Positions 23,521 to 36,247 of a stretch of DNA of 64,000 nt are shown in pieces. The DNA comes from Beaufortia kweichowensis (Eukaryota > Chordata > Actinopteri > Cypriniformes > Gastromyzontidae). The translations under genes and the position numbers were made by a program. The notes below the pieces were generated by a model, which made no database searches, was not told where the DNA came from, and saw only the letters and a program-made list of their open reading frames with translations. Within the stretch, counting starts at the first letter, position 1. The number at the start of each line of letters is the position of its first letter. The stretch is from assembly GCA_019155185.1 (NCBI GenBank), contig CM032802.1:5556501-5620500 (forward strand), written 5' to 3'.

Positions 23521-24509
23521 TTACAGCATTACGGGTGAGCCTGGATTGACGGAAATAGTAACTGTCACTAGTAAGGATTACCGCAAACAATCCTAGAAAA
23601 CAGTTTTTATGACTACTCTGCTTGTGAATGCTGTTTTATTTAGTTGATTTTTACTGCAACAGAGTGCGTGATCATGCACTAGAAGAGAGTTAGAGTGTGT
23701 TAGAGAGTTGCGCGGTGTGTAAAAGGTAAGGCGATTATTTTCCAAATGGCTTATGTCTAGTTGGATGATGAATCTCATTTATTCTGTTTAATTTGCAATG
23801 AAAGACCAAAAAGTCAAAAAGATGCATCATAACGATCGTGAATTGTAAGTTTGTCCAGAGATAAATGTTGCCATCAGGATGTTAATGTGTCAGTGTGGGT
23901 TTGTTTCAGAAAATACACAGATGGGTGATCCCTGAAAATCTCCTGACTCTTGAGCCAAGAGTTCCTAATACATATCCCAGCCAACAGCCTTAGTTCAGAC
24001 ATTAAACGTTTCCTTTCGAAATAATCCCATCAATTTATTACCCTGTTTGAAGGATTCAGAAATATATTTTTTAAATAAATTACTGTTTTATCTTAATTTT
24101 GTCTTTATATTGTACTATATTGTACAGCTGTACAATTCCTATGTCTTCCTTCAAATCTGTATATATGACAAAAAACTTACTGTCTACTTGAATACTGAAG
24201 AATTTGAAGACATTTTTAAATATGATCAGCTTCCTCAATGCATAAGAAACATCAGCTGATATTAATTATAATATGTGCAACTCACAGTATAATATGTAAT
24301 ATGTACAACCTAATGTAAAGTGTTCACACTTTTTGCCAATATTTTTGCAATATAAATGGTATTTTTAGGGTATTTTGCATCATAACACCATTCTTTTGCC
24401 ACATGTCTTGTACTTGTTATCATATTTTTCTATCTAGTGTACTTTTAAGGAGTATTTTTACTTGTAGATTTACATCACTGAAGAACTGGTAGTCACCACC
24501 AATTTCCCA

Positions 24510-26624
24510 ATGGCTGGTAAGACCTTCAGTCAATCCATATGTATTTAACTGTATTCATAGCGTAACAATAACATTACCCAGTTTTGCTCTTTGTATTTGT
24601 CCTGTAGAAAACAACTTTCCTCCTCTGCCTGGATTTATTCCACTAAAGCCATGCTTCTACCAGGACTTTGAGGAGATCCCTGACCAGCACCGCACCATGT
24701 GCAAGAGGCTCTACTACTTGTGGATCTGTGAGTCTGTGAAACACAACTGTTAACAATTCACAAGTGATGGTGACACATGCACTACAAAGGACTTTGCTTT
24801 GATTGTGTATAAAAGGGTGTTTATACCTTTAATAATTGTCATCTCTTGCTGTAGACGTTCCCTGTACCTGATCCTAACAAAGGTATTTTTATACATGTGT
24901 TGCTTCTGAGTAAAGTGGCATGCTTCATGCATTTTATTATTATTAATTTTAAATACTTTTCATGACACATTTTTTCTTTCTGTGGTTTCAGTGAATTGAC
25001 TGCATGCCACTATTGTTGGTGTTATACTTTAACTTTTTTAACTCTAACTCTCTCTCTCTCTTACTCTCTCTAAAATGCTTGAACATAGATCATGCAAACA
25101 TGCAACATTATACTGTAAACTTTCTGGAAAGATGGTTAGCTGGGTGCTCCTTGTCTCTTTTTTCTCCCTCTCACCAATACACACAAACAAATCCTTTTAC
25201 TACATATTGCTTCTGTTTTTCAGTGTATTGTGCCACATTGATGGTGAATTTCTTTGGCTGTATGGCCTGGATGTTTGGTGGTGGAGGAGTGACGAACTTT
25301 GGCATGTCGATCATATGGGTTATACTCTTCACCCCATGTTCCTATGTGTGCTGGTTCCGACCCATTTATAATGCTTTCAAGTGAGCATCAGTCCAATAGT
25401 TGTGCATACTGTATACCATAGAACATTATAAGGGCTCATGATTATTTTTAAATATGAATTTTAGTAAAATGTGTAATATTTATTATTTATTTTCTTGCTT
25501 TCTCAGGACTGACAGCTCATTCTATTTCATGTCTTTCTTCTTTGTCTTCATGGCACAACTTTTCATTGCCATAATACAGGCCATTGGTATTCCAGGATGG
25601 GGCGTCTGGTAAGAGCCTTTAAGTGCAACCTCAAAAAACATAAAATAATTAATTCTGAATTCCTCTGACATCATTTTATTCTGTATTATTCTAATTCTTA
25701 TTTATATGATAATGTGTTAAACATCTAAAGTATATCTATACAATCCAATACAATTATAAATTAACATCTGAACATTATATGTTAGAATTCAAATTCAGTG
25801 TTAAAAAACGAATACAATATAATATATTTTATTTGATTATATTATGTTATACTCTACTATATTCACATGTATAGATACATGTGGATATTCTGTATGTTGA
25901 ATATGAGTTCAATTATATCTCTCCCTCTGACACTTTATTGTGTTTCAGTGGCTGGTTGGGCACCATCTCCTTTTTTGGCACGAGTATTTTTGCCTCCATC
26001 TTTATGCTTATCCCCACAATCATGTTCACTGCAGTCGCTGCCATTTCATTCATTGCACTCACTAAGGTACCAGCCCTTTTTCTGTTGACACCAGCACATC
26101 CATTAAACCAGGACAGGCCTCTGTTTGCCTCATTGCTCGTTCAGTCGGCCTGTCTGACAGTAGTTACAGCTCATTTAGCTGACATGTATATAGAAGAGTC
26201 TGATTTGCTGTCTGTCATGTGATGTGGCATTAATTGTGATACTGGAGCATGAAGTGGTTCTTAATTAGATAAGAGAATAAATAACAGCTTTGAGGAAGTT
26301 TGAGGAGCCTGACAAGCTCAAAGACTTGGAAGAATTTGATTGGCTGATATAATTGCACATAGCTTACTAAAGATATAGATAAAACTTTAGATAGTTGTGT
26401 TTTTTCTGGCTCTCATTGTCTCTCGTGTATGGCAGGTTCATAACTTCTACCGAGGCAGTGGAGGCAGTATGAGTAAAGCTCAGGAGGAGTGGGTTTCTGG
26501 GGCCTGGAAGAATCCTCACGTTCAGCAGGCAGCTCAACAGGCAGCTCTCGGGGCCGCTACAGGAGCCATGCAGGGCCCGCCCCCACCACAGTACACCACA
26601 CCCACCTATGACAATACAATGTAA
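24510..26624 (+). CDS. scamp5: secretory carrier-associated membrane protein 5
   Basis: Coding exons 24510-24516, 24608-24727, 25224-25380, 25507-25608, 25949-26066 and 26436-26624 join in phase to 230 residues (human SCAMP5 is 235). The N-terminus NNFPPLPGFIPLKPCFYQDF and the absence of NPF repeats mark the short, brain-enriched SCAMP5 type. Four membrane segments follow: about 43-62, 68-85, 100-120 (FFFVFMAQLFIAIIQAIGIP) and 129-165. The SCAMP E-peptide CWFRPIYNAF lies at residues 85-94, between TM2 and TM3. The cytosolic tail KFYRGSGGS-like, KAQEEW..GAWKNPHVQQAA is typical. SCAMP5 acts in synaptic vesicle endocytosis and regulated secretion. The first coding exon holds only seven coding bases (ATGGCTG), which is why an ORF scan misses the start. 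Which duplicate (a or b) is not determined. Confidence 0.94.
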
Positions 26625-26874
26625 TACTCTGTGGAAAAATAATGAATGAATTAAACTTCTTATTGGTTTATGAGATGATGTTACTGAAAGATAAAGGTGA
26701 AAAAAGGAGTAGTGCAAAACTATTTAGTATGTTTTCATTCAATGTTTATGTTTTAGCTTTGATGTCACTTTTACATGATTGAGGAAATGTATGTATGTTA
26801 TTTGACAATGTAAAATGGTTAGAAGTAGGCTATATGTATGTTTTAAGATTTGTAAAGGTTCCTTGTCATAAAGA

Positions 26875-26880
26875 AATAAA
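26875..26880 (+). terminator. scamp5: putative scamp5 poly(A) signal
   Basis: AATAAA about 250 bases after the scamp5 stop, in an A-rich context; it implies a short 3' UTR (26625 to about 26900). Confidence 0.6.
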
Positions 26881-28201
26881 AGAAAAGTCATAATGATTTA
26901 TATAGTCAATATACTTAATTATTCTCAGCTCAGATGTTTCATTGGCTAGAATTTTCTCTTTGTGAGCACAACCTCGTCTAGTAAACTATGTTAGGACCAT
27001 CTAGTAGAACCATGTGCAAGGCAGAGCCTGTAAAGTTATAAAGCTCTATGAATTTTTATTTTATTTATGGTTTTATTTTACAGGTATGTGTATAAAAGGT
27101 AGATAATGGTTTGAGGTGCTAATTTGTCTTTTTGTGTGATTTAAAATGGTTTGTTCGTATCATCAAAAAAAAATTGTAGCTTCATCTTATTTAAAAAGGC
27201 AACATCACATGTGCCACGTTTTCTGTAAAATGTTAAAGGAAAATAATGCAACATCTTTTCAATGTGATACAAAACACAGATTCATGCAACAATATATGAA
27301 CCAAACAGAGAGTCTATCCAAATAAATCTTCCTTTCTGTCCTTTCATTTGGCGTCTTGTATTAATCTACAATCCCTCTCTTTGTCCAGCAGGGTGCAGTG
27401 TTGTCCAATGGATGAACAGTTGTATCACCCTTTTATAGCTTCTCATTCGCTTCCTTTCCAAACTGGGATTTCCCCAGACACATCACAGCCTCCTCGATTT
27501 ACAGATTACAAAAAGACAACAACACTACTTCGTCGGGCTAATAACTTTATTCTCAGTTAGACACACATTCAAGCAGACACACTCACCTGCCGAGCACGTG
27601 TGCGTGAGCGCACATCAGATTGTTGAAGGTATTTGTCTTTTGCTTTTTCTCTCTCTCGTCTTCCTGCGTGAAACAGTTATATACTCGTTTACATGAAGAG
27701 TTAGACACACTGAGTATCCCAGAAGAAACCAGTGCTACGGCACAGTCATAAACATCACAGTCGCCCGCTGCCTTTGCAAGACGAGGGACTCAATTTGCAC
27801 TAACACAGGCAGGCGACGTCATAAAACTCAGAGATTGCATTATGAAGATGAACATGTTTTCCAGCTTCCAACTTAAATCAAACTGTTTTATGGAGTATAA
27901 CCAATAAAGTAAACAGCATCGGAGTGAAACATATGTTGCTTATAGCACTGACTACTGTTTATTATTAAAGCCGTGTGCTGTGAAAGTGCTGTATATACCT
28001 GAAAGCAATTTCTCTAGTAAGATAGACCCACTGTTTGTTAAGCGTATAGCTGAGGTGGTGGAGCATTACATTACCAATGCCAAGGTCAGGTCTTTCATAC
28101 TCAAGGAAGCACATATGGTGATAAATTATACCTTGTATGAAGTTGCTTTAGTAATGCCAAAGGAACTAACATTTACCGAGGTCCGATGAAGATGAAATGG
28201 T

Positions 28202-28459
28202 GGGATAGTTCAAAACTAAAAATGTAAATTGTTTCATTGTTTTTTCACCCTCATGTCATTCAGGACTTTCTTTCTTCTGCAGAACACAACAGAAGATATT
28301 TTGAAGAATGTTGGTAACCAAACAACATTGACCCCCATTGACTTCCACTTTATTGACCAAGACATTTCTCAAAATGTCTGTTTTTGTGTTTCACAGAAGA
28401 AAGAGTCATATACAGGTTTTGAATGACATGAGAATAACTATCTATGAGTGAACTATCCC
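28202..28459. mobile_element. non-autonomous inverted-repeat element, GGGATAGTTC family, complete copy
   Basis: The ends are a perfect 10-bp inverted pair, GGGATAGTTC (28202-28211) and GAACTATCCC (28450-28459). The interior has CACCCTCATGTCATTC, TTTCTTCTGCAGAACACAA and GAAGATATTTTGAAGAATG, recalled from a very common cyprinid DNA-transposon relic. Relatives in this window: 30309-30412, 49331-49523 and 55374-55830. No coding capacity; no clear target-site duplication was found. Confidence 0.75.
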
Positions 28460-30308
28460 AAACATAAAATTGAAGCCAACACAAATGATTAGAATGACAA
28501 ATTCAAATAACAAAACAACATCAACAATGCTTGAGCGCAAACTTTTATTAATTCATAATTATTTCTTAACATCTATTAGTATCCGAAATATGATTATTCA
28601 AGTGCAAGGGCACTCCCTGGAATCCCACAATGTAGCCCATTGTATTTTATGGCAAAAAAATCAAAGAATTGTAAAATATAGACATACCGTGTCTTATCAC
28701 TTGGCAAAGTCAGAGCATGTTTAGGTTATTTTTAAAAAAGCAGTTTCTTGGCTTTTGAGAAAGCTGTTAGACACTCAGTCATCTTTGTCTGGGCATGGAC
28801 ACATGATAAAGCAGAGTAGTTAGGACATGACTTCATCCCTCTATTTTGGTATTTGGGTCACCATGGCAAACGTGAGCAATCAGACCACAGCTGGCCATTC
28901 CAGAATATTACATATACCACCCTAAAATGAACAGTCATTACTCAAATAAACTAGATTTCAAGGTTCAGAGGGGTCAGATAGGAGAGAAAAGGCATGAATT
29001 TAATGTAATGGCAGAAATGGGTGGGGTGACGGGGTACACAGAGGGAATCAGTTCTCGAACCCCAAAGTCCAGGGAACACAGAGAGGCTTTATATCCTCTC
29101 TCTCAAGGGTAAGAGAAGTTTATTCTTGTGTTATGGTAACACATGCACACTTACAGCCTTTAACATATGGATGTGAGTTTGCTCAGTACAATTGTGCTAC
29201 AGTAGGTTTAAGTGTATAATGCCTAAATGCCTAATTTATTTTTATGTCATTTATTTTTTGCAATTTTTTGCTGAGAGAAAATGCTGACACAAACATCAGA
29301 GGATGTTTTGGTTTGTTATTGCAAAAGTGAATTTAAGTTTTTTATTGCAAAATAAAGTGTGACAAACTGTATAAACAAATCCGTGTGATGGTGTGAAATT
29401 ATATACTTGCATATTATTGTGCATTTGTGACAATAAAGTTACTCTTCTTTTAAAAGTTTGTGACTACTATTGTAATAATTATAGCTAATGCAATAATTGC
29501 ACATAATAACTGTACATAAATGTTATATCTGTACATAAAGCAAAGCATTTTAAAAACTAGTTATTCGTTTTAAATGTCAAAACAATAGATAAACAACAGA
29601 TATACTTTCAAAATATTATTTAATATTATTTTAAAGTATTGGGGAACTTTCTAGGGGTCTGGTTGTAAGTGAAACGTGCCATTGGAACATGTAAGACACC
29701 TGTGTAAACTTACTGGAAATTGACTTCATACATCTTCTTAAAGTTACGTTGGGACCAGATGGTTAAAAGTAATTGACTAAGAAGTTTTATTTTTAAATGT
29801 CATTAGTTTGTAAATGGCACTTTGTTAGAAAACGTGTAATATATAGTACCTACTTTTTTTTAGTGTGATTTAGGTGTCTAGATACTTTTTGGCTGGACTA
29901 TATTTAATGACAAGCATTGTAGTCTATGTCTAGACCCTGGTTTTACATGTTTCTCTACTCATGATACATTTTCCATAATATTATTTTAAAGTGTAAACTA
30001 GAGAAGTGCTGTGTTGTTTACAGTTGATGGACCAAGACATCTGGTAACTCCATGCTCTGCAAACAAACAAACAGTTTGCCTGTAGTAACGTTTCATTACA
30101 TCAGCTGTTTATTCGTCTCATATTTTCCACATGTATACAAAATTCATCACACTTTCGCGAACACCTGCAGACAGATAATGCAATTGTAAACTCTTAACCG
30201 ATGCCTCTGGCTGACTTCAGCTTTCGGCTTGTGATTGCCAGCTATGACTGCATAGGTACTGGTAATGTTCTGCCAGGGCATTATGTGTTAATTATAGAAA
30301 GGAAAAAG

Positions 30309-30412
30309 ATATATAGAATGCTGGTAACCAAATAACACTGACCCCTATTGACTTGCATTGTATGGACACAAAACCACCAAAACATTTTCAAAATATTTTT
30401 GAAGAAACACTT
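30309..30412. mobile_element. partial copy of the GGGATAGTTC element family
   Basis: GAATGCTGGTAACCAAATAACACTGACC and CCCTATTGACTTGCATTGTATGGACA-like text corresponds to the middle of the family consensus seen at 28290-28360. Both termini are lost. Confidence 0.6.
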
Positions 30413-30539
30413 CGTTAAAAAAACACTGAACTATATCTTAGATTGATTTTATACAGTGTATGTGTCTTTGGACATTCATGCATGTGTCATAATTCCTATT
30501 GAACACTGAACATACAGTACAGAAGATCATCTCTAGTGA

Positions 30540-31400
30540 CGCATCAGCGGATTCCAGACCTTAACCTGATCATGACTAACAAGACACTGATTAAAAACCT
30601 GCAAGCACGCTCTTCTCCCATTTCCAGTCATTTGTTCCAATTGTCTGAGTCTATAAACAAGCGTATTTCTGCTACAGTTTTGCCCTCTGTTTGCAGCACC
30701 TCTGTAATGAGAATTTATTCCCTCATTGCTGTCTCCGTATGGCCTCTCTTGTTGCCTCAGAAGCCGGCGTTTACATTCAGCCGAGAGCTGATCCAAAACG
30801 CAAGTGTAAAAGACTGAGACTGTAAAGTCATCTTCACCACAGACAGGACTGATGTCACATAAAGGAGACTCCCGGCGTTTAACTGCGAGGCAGCGCAGCG
30901 TGAGAGCGTCTTGAGTCTGACTGAAATGACAACTCACCTCCTTTATTCCAAGTCTTAGATCTAATGGCGCACAGAAATAGGGATGATGAGAAGTTCATTA
31001 GCTCAGCCGAACGGCCCCGCGCCGCGGGAGACGCGTTTGCAACCAGCCGTCATTATTAAAGTAAACAAGCCGGCCGCTGAGGTTGAAGTGAAATATCTTC
31101 AAGCCTTTTGTTCTTCGCGGTAAAGTGTAGTTAAATTATTTACCACAGCGCTCGACGGCCACCCCGTTCTCCATCATTTTTCCCTCTCGCTTTTCCTCTT
31201 CACATCTGAACAGTTTAAGTTAATCTCCTATTGAGTGCAAGTTGTTAATCATTTGATTTAATGGTGGAGAACAGCACCAGCCCGCAGATAAATCACTGAG
31301 ACACCAGGACCACCGCGCATTTGACGCCGCGTTGCCTTTCAAGCGCAGAACAGGCAGACTTCGCTTTGTCGCTGCACAGACATCTCAGGTCCACTGCCTG
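30540..31400. promoter_or_regulatory. GC/CpG-richer block, candidate regulatory element
   Basis: The block contrasts with its AT-rich surroundings. It contains CCCCGCGCCGCGGGAG (about 31016-31031), AGCCGGCCGCTGAGG, several CpGs and no simple repeats. It is far from any start codon found here (scamp5 and loxl1 both point or lie elsewhere). Its role is unknown; it could be an unmethylated CpG patch, an enhancer or an unrecognised non-coding first exon. Confidence 0.3.
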
Positions 31401-32409
31401 CTGACATGTTTTCTCTTTACTTTAACTATAAATCAAAGCATTGAGAGTCATGCTCCATGAAATAACGAACAACAGATCAAACAAGTTACAGGATTTCTAA
31501 ATAAATCATTCGGTCGAGAAAATGAATGAATCATAACACACTCATAACTTCAATAACTCATCGTGGAAGAATTTGAACACATTGTTGAATGTTGAGTCAC
31601 AAGAATACATGTGCTTTTCTTGTTTTAGAAAAAAAAGTGTGTCATGGTCTTGTGTGGAATGCACTATCCCTGTTGAAAATACCAGTTTAATCCAGTCTAA
31701 TGTGATCTGCTACGCTGTAAAGCATTTGAATATGTGCAGTTGTCATCTTAAGGAGCTACTTCTACTTGATATGTCCTTTAAAATGACTTTTATTGGAACT
31801 GATATTTTCAGGTTGATTGAATGTTAAATACCATGAAAAAGCTAGTTGTTTTAGGTGTAACCGCTGGTTTCTCTCTTTTTTCATCTCTGCTGTCTTCTTA
31901 TTAAGGGCTCTTTATCCCCATATTTGTTTTTCTACAGTAAAATCAAGCTCAGAACACAGACTGTTAATGTGTTTACACAATACCACACACATGACTTGAA
32001 GCTCTGTTGAATATGGCTCCTCGCTCACTTTAAAATCTGATGTCATGTTGCTGGAATTTACTAATAGGTCTATGATTTGGTCTTGCCCCTCTTATTTGCG
32101 ACTTTCGCTCACTGAAAACTTACAAGCATGTAGTCTATAAACTCCACTGTTCACACTTACTAAAACTCTTTTTCATATCAACAGAATTTTAAATCTGGTC
32201 AGACAAAGTTGCAACTTATTTTTCATGTAAATAACGATTTATAAAGTACAGTGAGTTATTTATTGTTATAGTTGCTGTCTGGTCTGTTGCTTTTGGAAAT
32301 TTGACATCAATTTATTTTCCATAAATTAAAAAGTTCTGGTTCTTCTAGTATGTAACACAGCAAACTAATACAAAACAGAATTTGTTATTAAATATCTTTT
32401 TTCTAAAGG

Positions 32410-32535
32410 TTTGGATGAGGGTTAGGTTTAGAGTTAGGGTGGGGGCTATAGGATACAATATACAGTTTTTACAGTATGAAAGCCATTATGTCTATGAAAA
32501 GTGCCCATATAACATGGAAACCCAATGTGTGTGTT
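32410..32535. repeat. fish interspersed repeat fragment (GGGTTAGG..ATAACATGGAAACC)
   Basis: A run of GGTTAGG-like words is followed by ATACAGTTTTTACAGTATGAA and CCCATATAACATGGAAACCC, the layout of a repeat recalled from many fish introns. A related GGTTTAAGGTTAATGTTAGG run occurs in the abcc8 intron at about 21445-21500. Confidence 0.45.
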
Positions 32536-33050
32536 TAGATAATGATTTTGACAGGTCTAGACTTGGATATGATTCTCTGTTTTGTTTTCGTGTGTTACAG
32601 AGGAGTTTTTATTACTGGCTTAATTCTTATCCACTAACAAAACAAACCACAACTGCTGGCATACAGTACAGTACATGTCCTGTACAAACACAGATGGCAG
32701 ATAGGAAATTCCCTTAAAATGTTTAAATGTGTGTGTTTACTTTTCATATTACTTAAAACCTGAGACACCTTTAAAATCTAGACATCAAAATCTAATTTAA
32801 ATCCTGGATAAGAAACATTATGATATCCAATGACAAATAAATATTAAAGATGTTTCACTTGGGCCACTAATGTAACCAAGTTTGCACTGTCAAGTCCTTT
32901 TGTAAACGTGAAGATTGCTTTGCTTCTATTGAAGCACACAAGATGGTCTTCGAAACACTGTCAATCACAGATGTTCAAATAAGCTTTTTACCTGAATTGT
33001 TATGCTGCAATAAAAAACTATAGACTAAAAGACTTTGGATATTATGATAC

Positions 33051-34864
33051 TGTATACACTTCAGTCTTTATTTAAAGATTCAGTATAAACTCAAATAAAA
33101 CACAAATATAGAAACCATCAACCACAACAATAGCAAGAGCACAAGGAGTCTGATGTGTGGTCTGATGTTTGCACCTGTATTGGAACCACAATCCAGAATC
33201 CAGATATGAACCAGACACAAATTTTCTGTCTACATTATAAACAATGTTACAATAATCATTTATACAGGATATAAAGGAATACAATAAAACTGAAAGTCTG
33301 TTCTGCATTTGATCTGGATCATGATAAAGAAAATCACTACGTTTCCAAGACCAGGTGGAGTCAATAACAGAGTTGCTCACTACAGTAAGGAATTCATTTA
33401 GCTTTGTTAAAGGAACATCATGCGAAACATTGAAACACACATTCCTTTCGCATTGAATATCTCTGATCACAACCATACTGTATGACTCTCACAGAAAGCA
33501 TGTTAGAAACTCCCAGCTAAAGTCTTTTTAATATACTTAACCAAATGTATTAGCTGATGATTATGATTATAAAATAACTACTGATTAGCATATGATGCAG
33601 AACGAATAGAGATGGAAGCTTGTAATTTAGTGCCCTTCAAGTGTAGCATAAGAGGGGAATCTTTCTCACTGCATGCTAAACTGAAATCACTCGTTTCTCA
33701 TTCCGAGGTAGGTACGGATGGTATTAAGATTGTCAGTAACATCAAGTTATGCAATGCTAGCTTTGCAACAGTAGTATCATCTTAGATGTATTCTATTTAA
33801 CAAATCAATAAATCTAGATTTCAGATACAGAGAAAGTACAGCATATTTACCCCACACAGTACATAAGAACAAAGACTATGAATACAATCAGATTAAATAA
33901 ATGCACTTCTTATCTAGCTAATGGCATGCATCAGTGGGTTAACTGTATCATATGAAGAAAACTGTGACCTGTGGCCTTGACCAGTGTTAGCAGATTAAAA
34001 ACGAAAAACAATAGGTACATTCCAACACGGACGTCAACATTCACACAGTAGACATATAGCTCAAGGTTTACAAGCTTATCACATCAGCTCTTTAGTTCAT
34101 TCTAAGCTCAGCTGGACCAATGGCAACTACATTTTTGCCACACTGACACTCCTAAGGATACACTATATGTTTTTTAGTCTGTGTTATTGGATCAATATTG
34201 GCTTGATACAATGCAACATTCCAACCAGATTGAAGAAAATTCGGTTGACCATAATGAGTCTGTAAAAAGCTTTTTTATAAACTTTTGAATGCAAGGCTTT
34301 CACCATGCCTTAATCAATTAGTTTTACTCAGTTCTCTGCATTTCCTAAAGAGGTTCAGAACTGTATAAAGCTTGGGAAGAGAGAAAAAGAAAGTAAGCAT
34401 TCCAGTTGCTTTTTTCCAACTATTAAACAGTACATGTTGTATTTTTCCAAATCTGAATTACAGATTTACAGTTTGATAGTGCCATACCTGGCCTCGTTTG
34501 GACTGCAGCACCGTTTTACATTCATTTCCAGATGTAAAATGGTTTCTCTTAAAATGGTTAAGAATTTAGATTTAATTGGGGGCAATGTGTATTTATGAGA
34601 ACCTCATGTTGGCTGGAAGGAAAATAGACATTGGTCTGCCATATGCTTTGGAGTATGTGATTCCTTTGTGTGTGTTTGTGTGTGTGTGCTCATTCCTCTT
34701 GGCACAAGCTGAACCTAGGTTCACAATGGACTCACAGGCCTGGAACAGCACAAAAACAGGAACCAAGACAAATACAATAAACAATCACAAGAACACCATT
34801 CACATTGCAGTGGAACAGCGCTTCCCTGGAGCTTCATCTGTGCTCAGCTGCCAGGCCTGGCAGA
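33051..34864 (-). other. loxl1: loxl1 3' UTR (inferred)
   Basis: The sequence follows the loxl1 stop in the final exon and ends near an AATAAA (TTTATT at 33067-33072 on the + strand). It is AT-rich, free of recognisable repeats except a short GT run near 34670-34690, and about 1.8 kb long. A 134-codon ORF on the same strand (33476-33072) is taken as chance. Confidence 0.5.
33067..33072 (-). terminator. loxl1: putative loxl1 poly(A) signal
   Basis: AATAAA on the - strand (CTTTAAATAAAGACTGA). No transcript support is available; earlier or later signals are possible. Confidence 0.45.
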
Positions 34865-36204
34865 TCATGACCTACAGGAACAGAAAAATACAGTGACGCA
34901 ACAGGGAAAAACTGTGATGTTTCAAGCCTATTGAATGCTGTACAACATTTATATGACCAGCAATGCTCATCTTTTTAGCCAGGCAATGTTGAATGCACAT
35001 TTTCACTAAGTGCACACAGAAAAATTGAGCTTTTTGACAATGATAAATGAGAAAAAATAAAAAAAATTGAGATTAATGAGGAAAAAATTGGATTCACTTA
35101 CTGAGAGATTTTGCAGTTTGTTGTTTTGACGAAGCGTCCTGTGTAGTTGATATTGCACCGGACCACATTGTTGGTGAAGTCAGATTCAAGCACCAAGTAT
35201 TTTGGATTAACCTGAAGCTATAATTTACAACAGAAGAAGACCGTTAATTCAGACGTCACATTGAAAAACTCTCAAAAAAAAGTTATACCAATTATGCGTA
35301 ATAACTGGAAAACATGTATAGTTATGTACTATTAAAAAACTCCAGACTTATTTACCAGGTTAAGATTATATATGGCATTACAACAAACCCAGATCAGCAT
35401 GCATATATTTGTGCTTAATAGCCAGATTTTGCCAGTTTAGGCTTAAAATACATAGGCTTGCAATGACTGGCAAAATCCTGGTAAATGAACTATTGGTTTC
35501 TTTCGGCAAAGGGTCAAAAAGAAACAGGCTAGCATCTGTTTGAAATGACAGTAGGGCATGTCTGTATCTGTCTTATTAATGAGCACAGGGTGTACCATAT
35601 AAAACAAGAGCATACCAAACACATTGCACCAGCACCAATAATATAATTTGTAAGAGCTGGATATGTCTGATGCAGTTGTGTGAGGGTTTAGTGAACACCA
35701 AAAGGCTGCTTGTGCCAAACCTTTTAGCAAGACATGTCATATTTTACTTGCATGCCCTAGATACAAGATACCCTCTGTGAAGACATTTCTTTGAAGGATT
35801 ATAAAAAATTATGATATCTGAGGTTTAATGTGAAATAAGAGACAAGCTGCAAATGCCTCTGCGTTACCTTCAGTATGTAGTTTCCTGGCTTAACATCTGT
35901 GATGTCAATCCACTGGCAATCAATATCTGCATTGTATGTGTCATAGCAACCTGGACTGAGACCCTGGAAAATCAGTGCATTAATAAAGTTGCTAAAAAAT
36001 CTCCAGACAGGTATGAAAAAGAAGACAGTATGTATGTGGTCTTGCACCTGGGTATGTGAAGTACAAGCGTATCGTTTAAGGTGTCCAAAGTCACAGGTGG
36101 TGTCCTCCAAACAGAAGCTTGCTTTGTGTCCCTCTGCCACCTTACGGCCAGTGCTCACCTCTAACAGGTCATAGTGACTGAACTCATCCATACTGTGGTA
36201 ATGT

Positions 36205-36247
<43 letters not shown>

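Larger units (their letters stand above)
26881..33050. other. intergenic region between scamp5 and loxl1 3' end
   Basis: No exon was recognised. The stretch holds a complete inverted-repeat element (28202-28459), a relic of the same family (30309-30412), a GC/CpG-richer block (30540-31400), a fish repeat with GGGTTAGG-type words (32410-32535), and a possible Tc1-like end near 29870-29905. The rest is AT-rich and unremarkable. The longest ORF (30937-30533, - strand, 134 codons) has no recognisable domain. Confidence 0.6.

Noticed and set aside
29870..29905. Tc1/mariner terminal repeat
   Set aside because: The text TTTAGGTGTCTAGATACTTT resembles Tc1-type ends, but no partner repeat or transposase remnant was found.
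30533..30937. 134-codon ORF on the - strand
   Set aside because: No recognisable domain, no upstream promoter or splice context; it lies in the CpG-richer block where stops are rarer.
33072..33476. 134-codon ORF on the - strand
   Set aside because: It lies inside the inferred loxl1 3' UTR; no domain or compositional bias of a protein was seen.
35098..35217. loxl1 stop at the TAA in exon 6 as the main end
   Set aside because: A strong donor (CA|GTAAGT) overlaps it, and splicing to 34871 gives the C-terminal QS seen in human LOXL1; kept only as a possible isoform.
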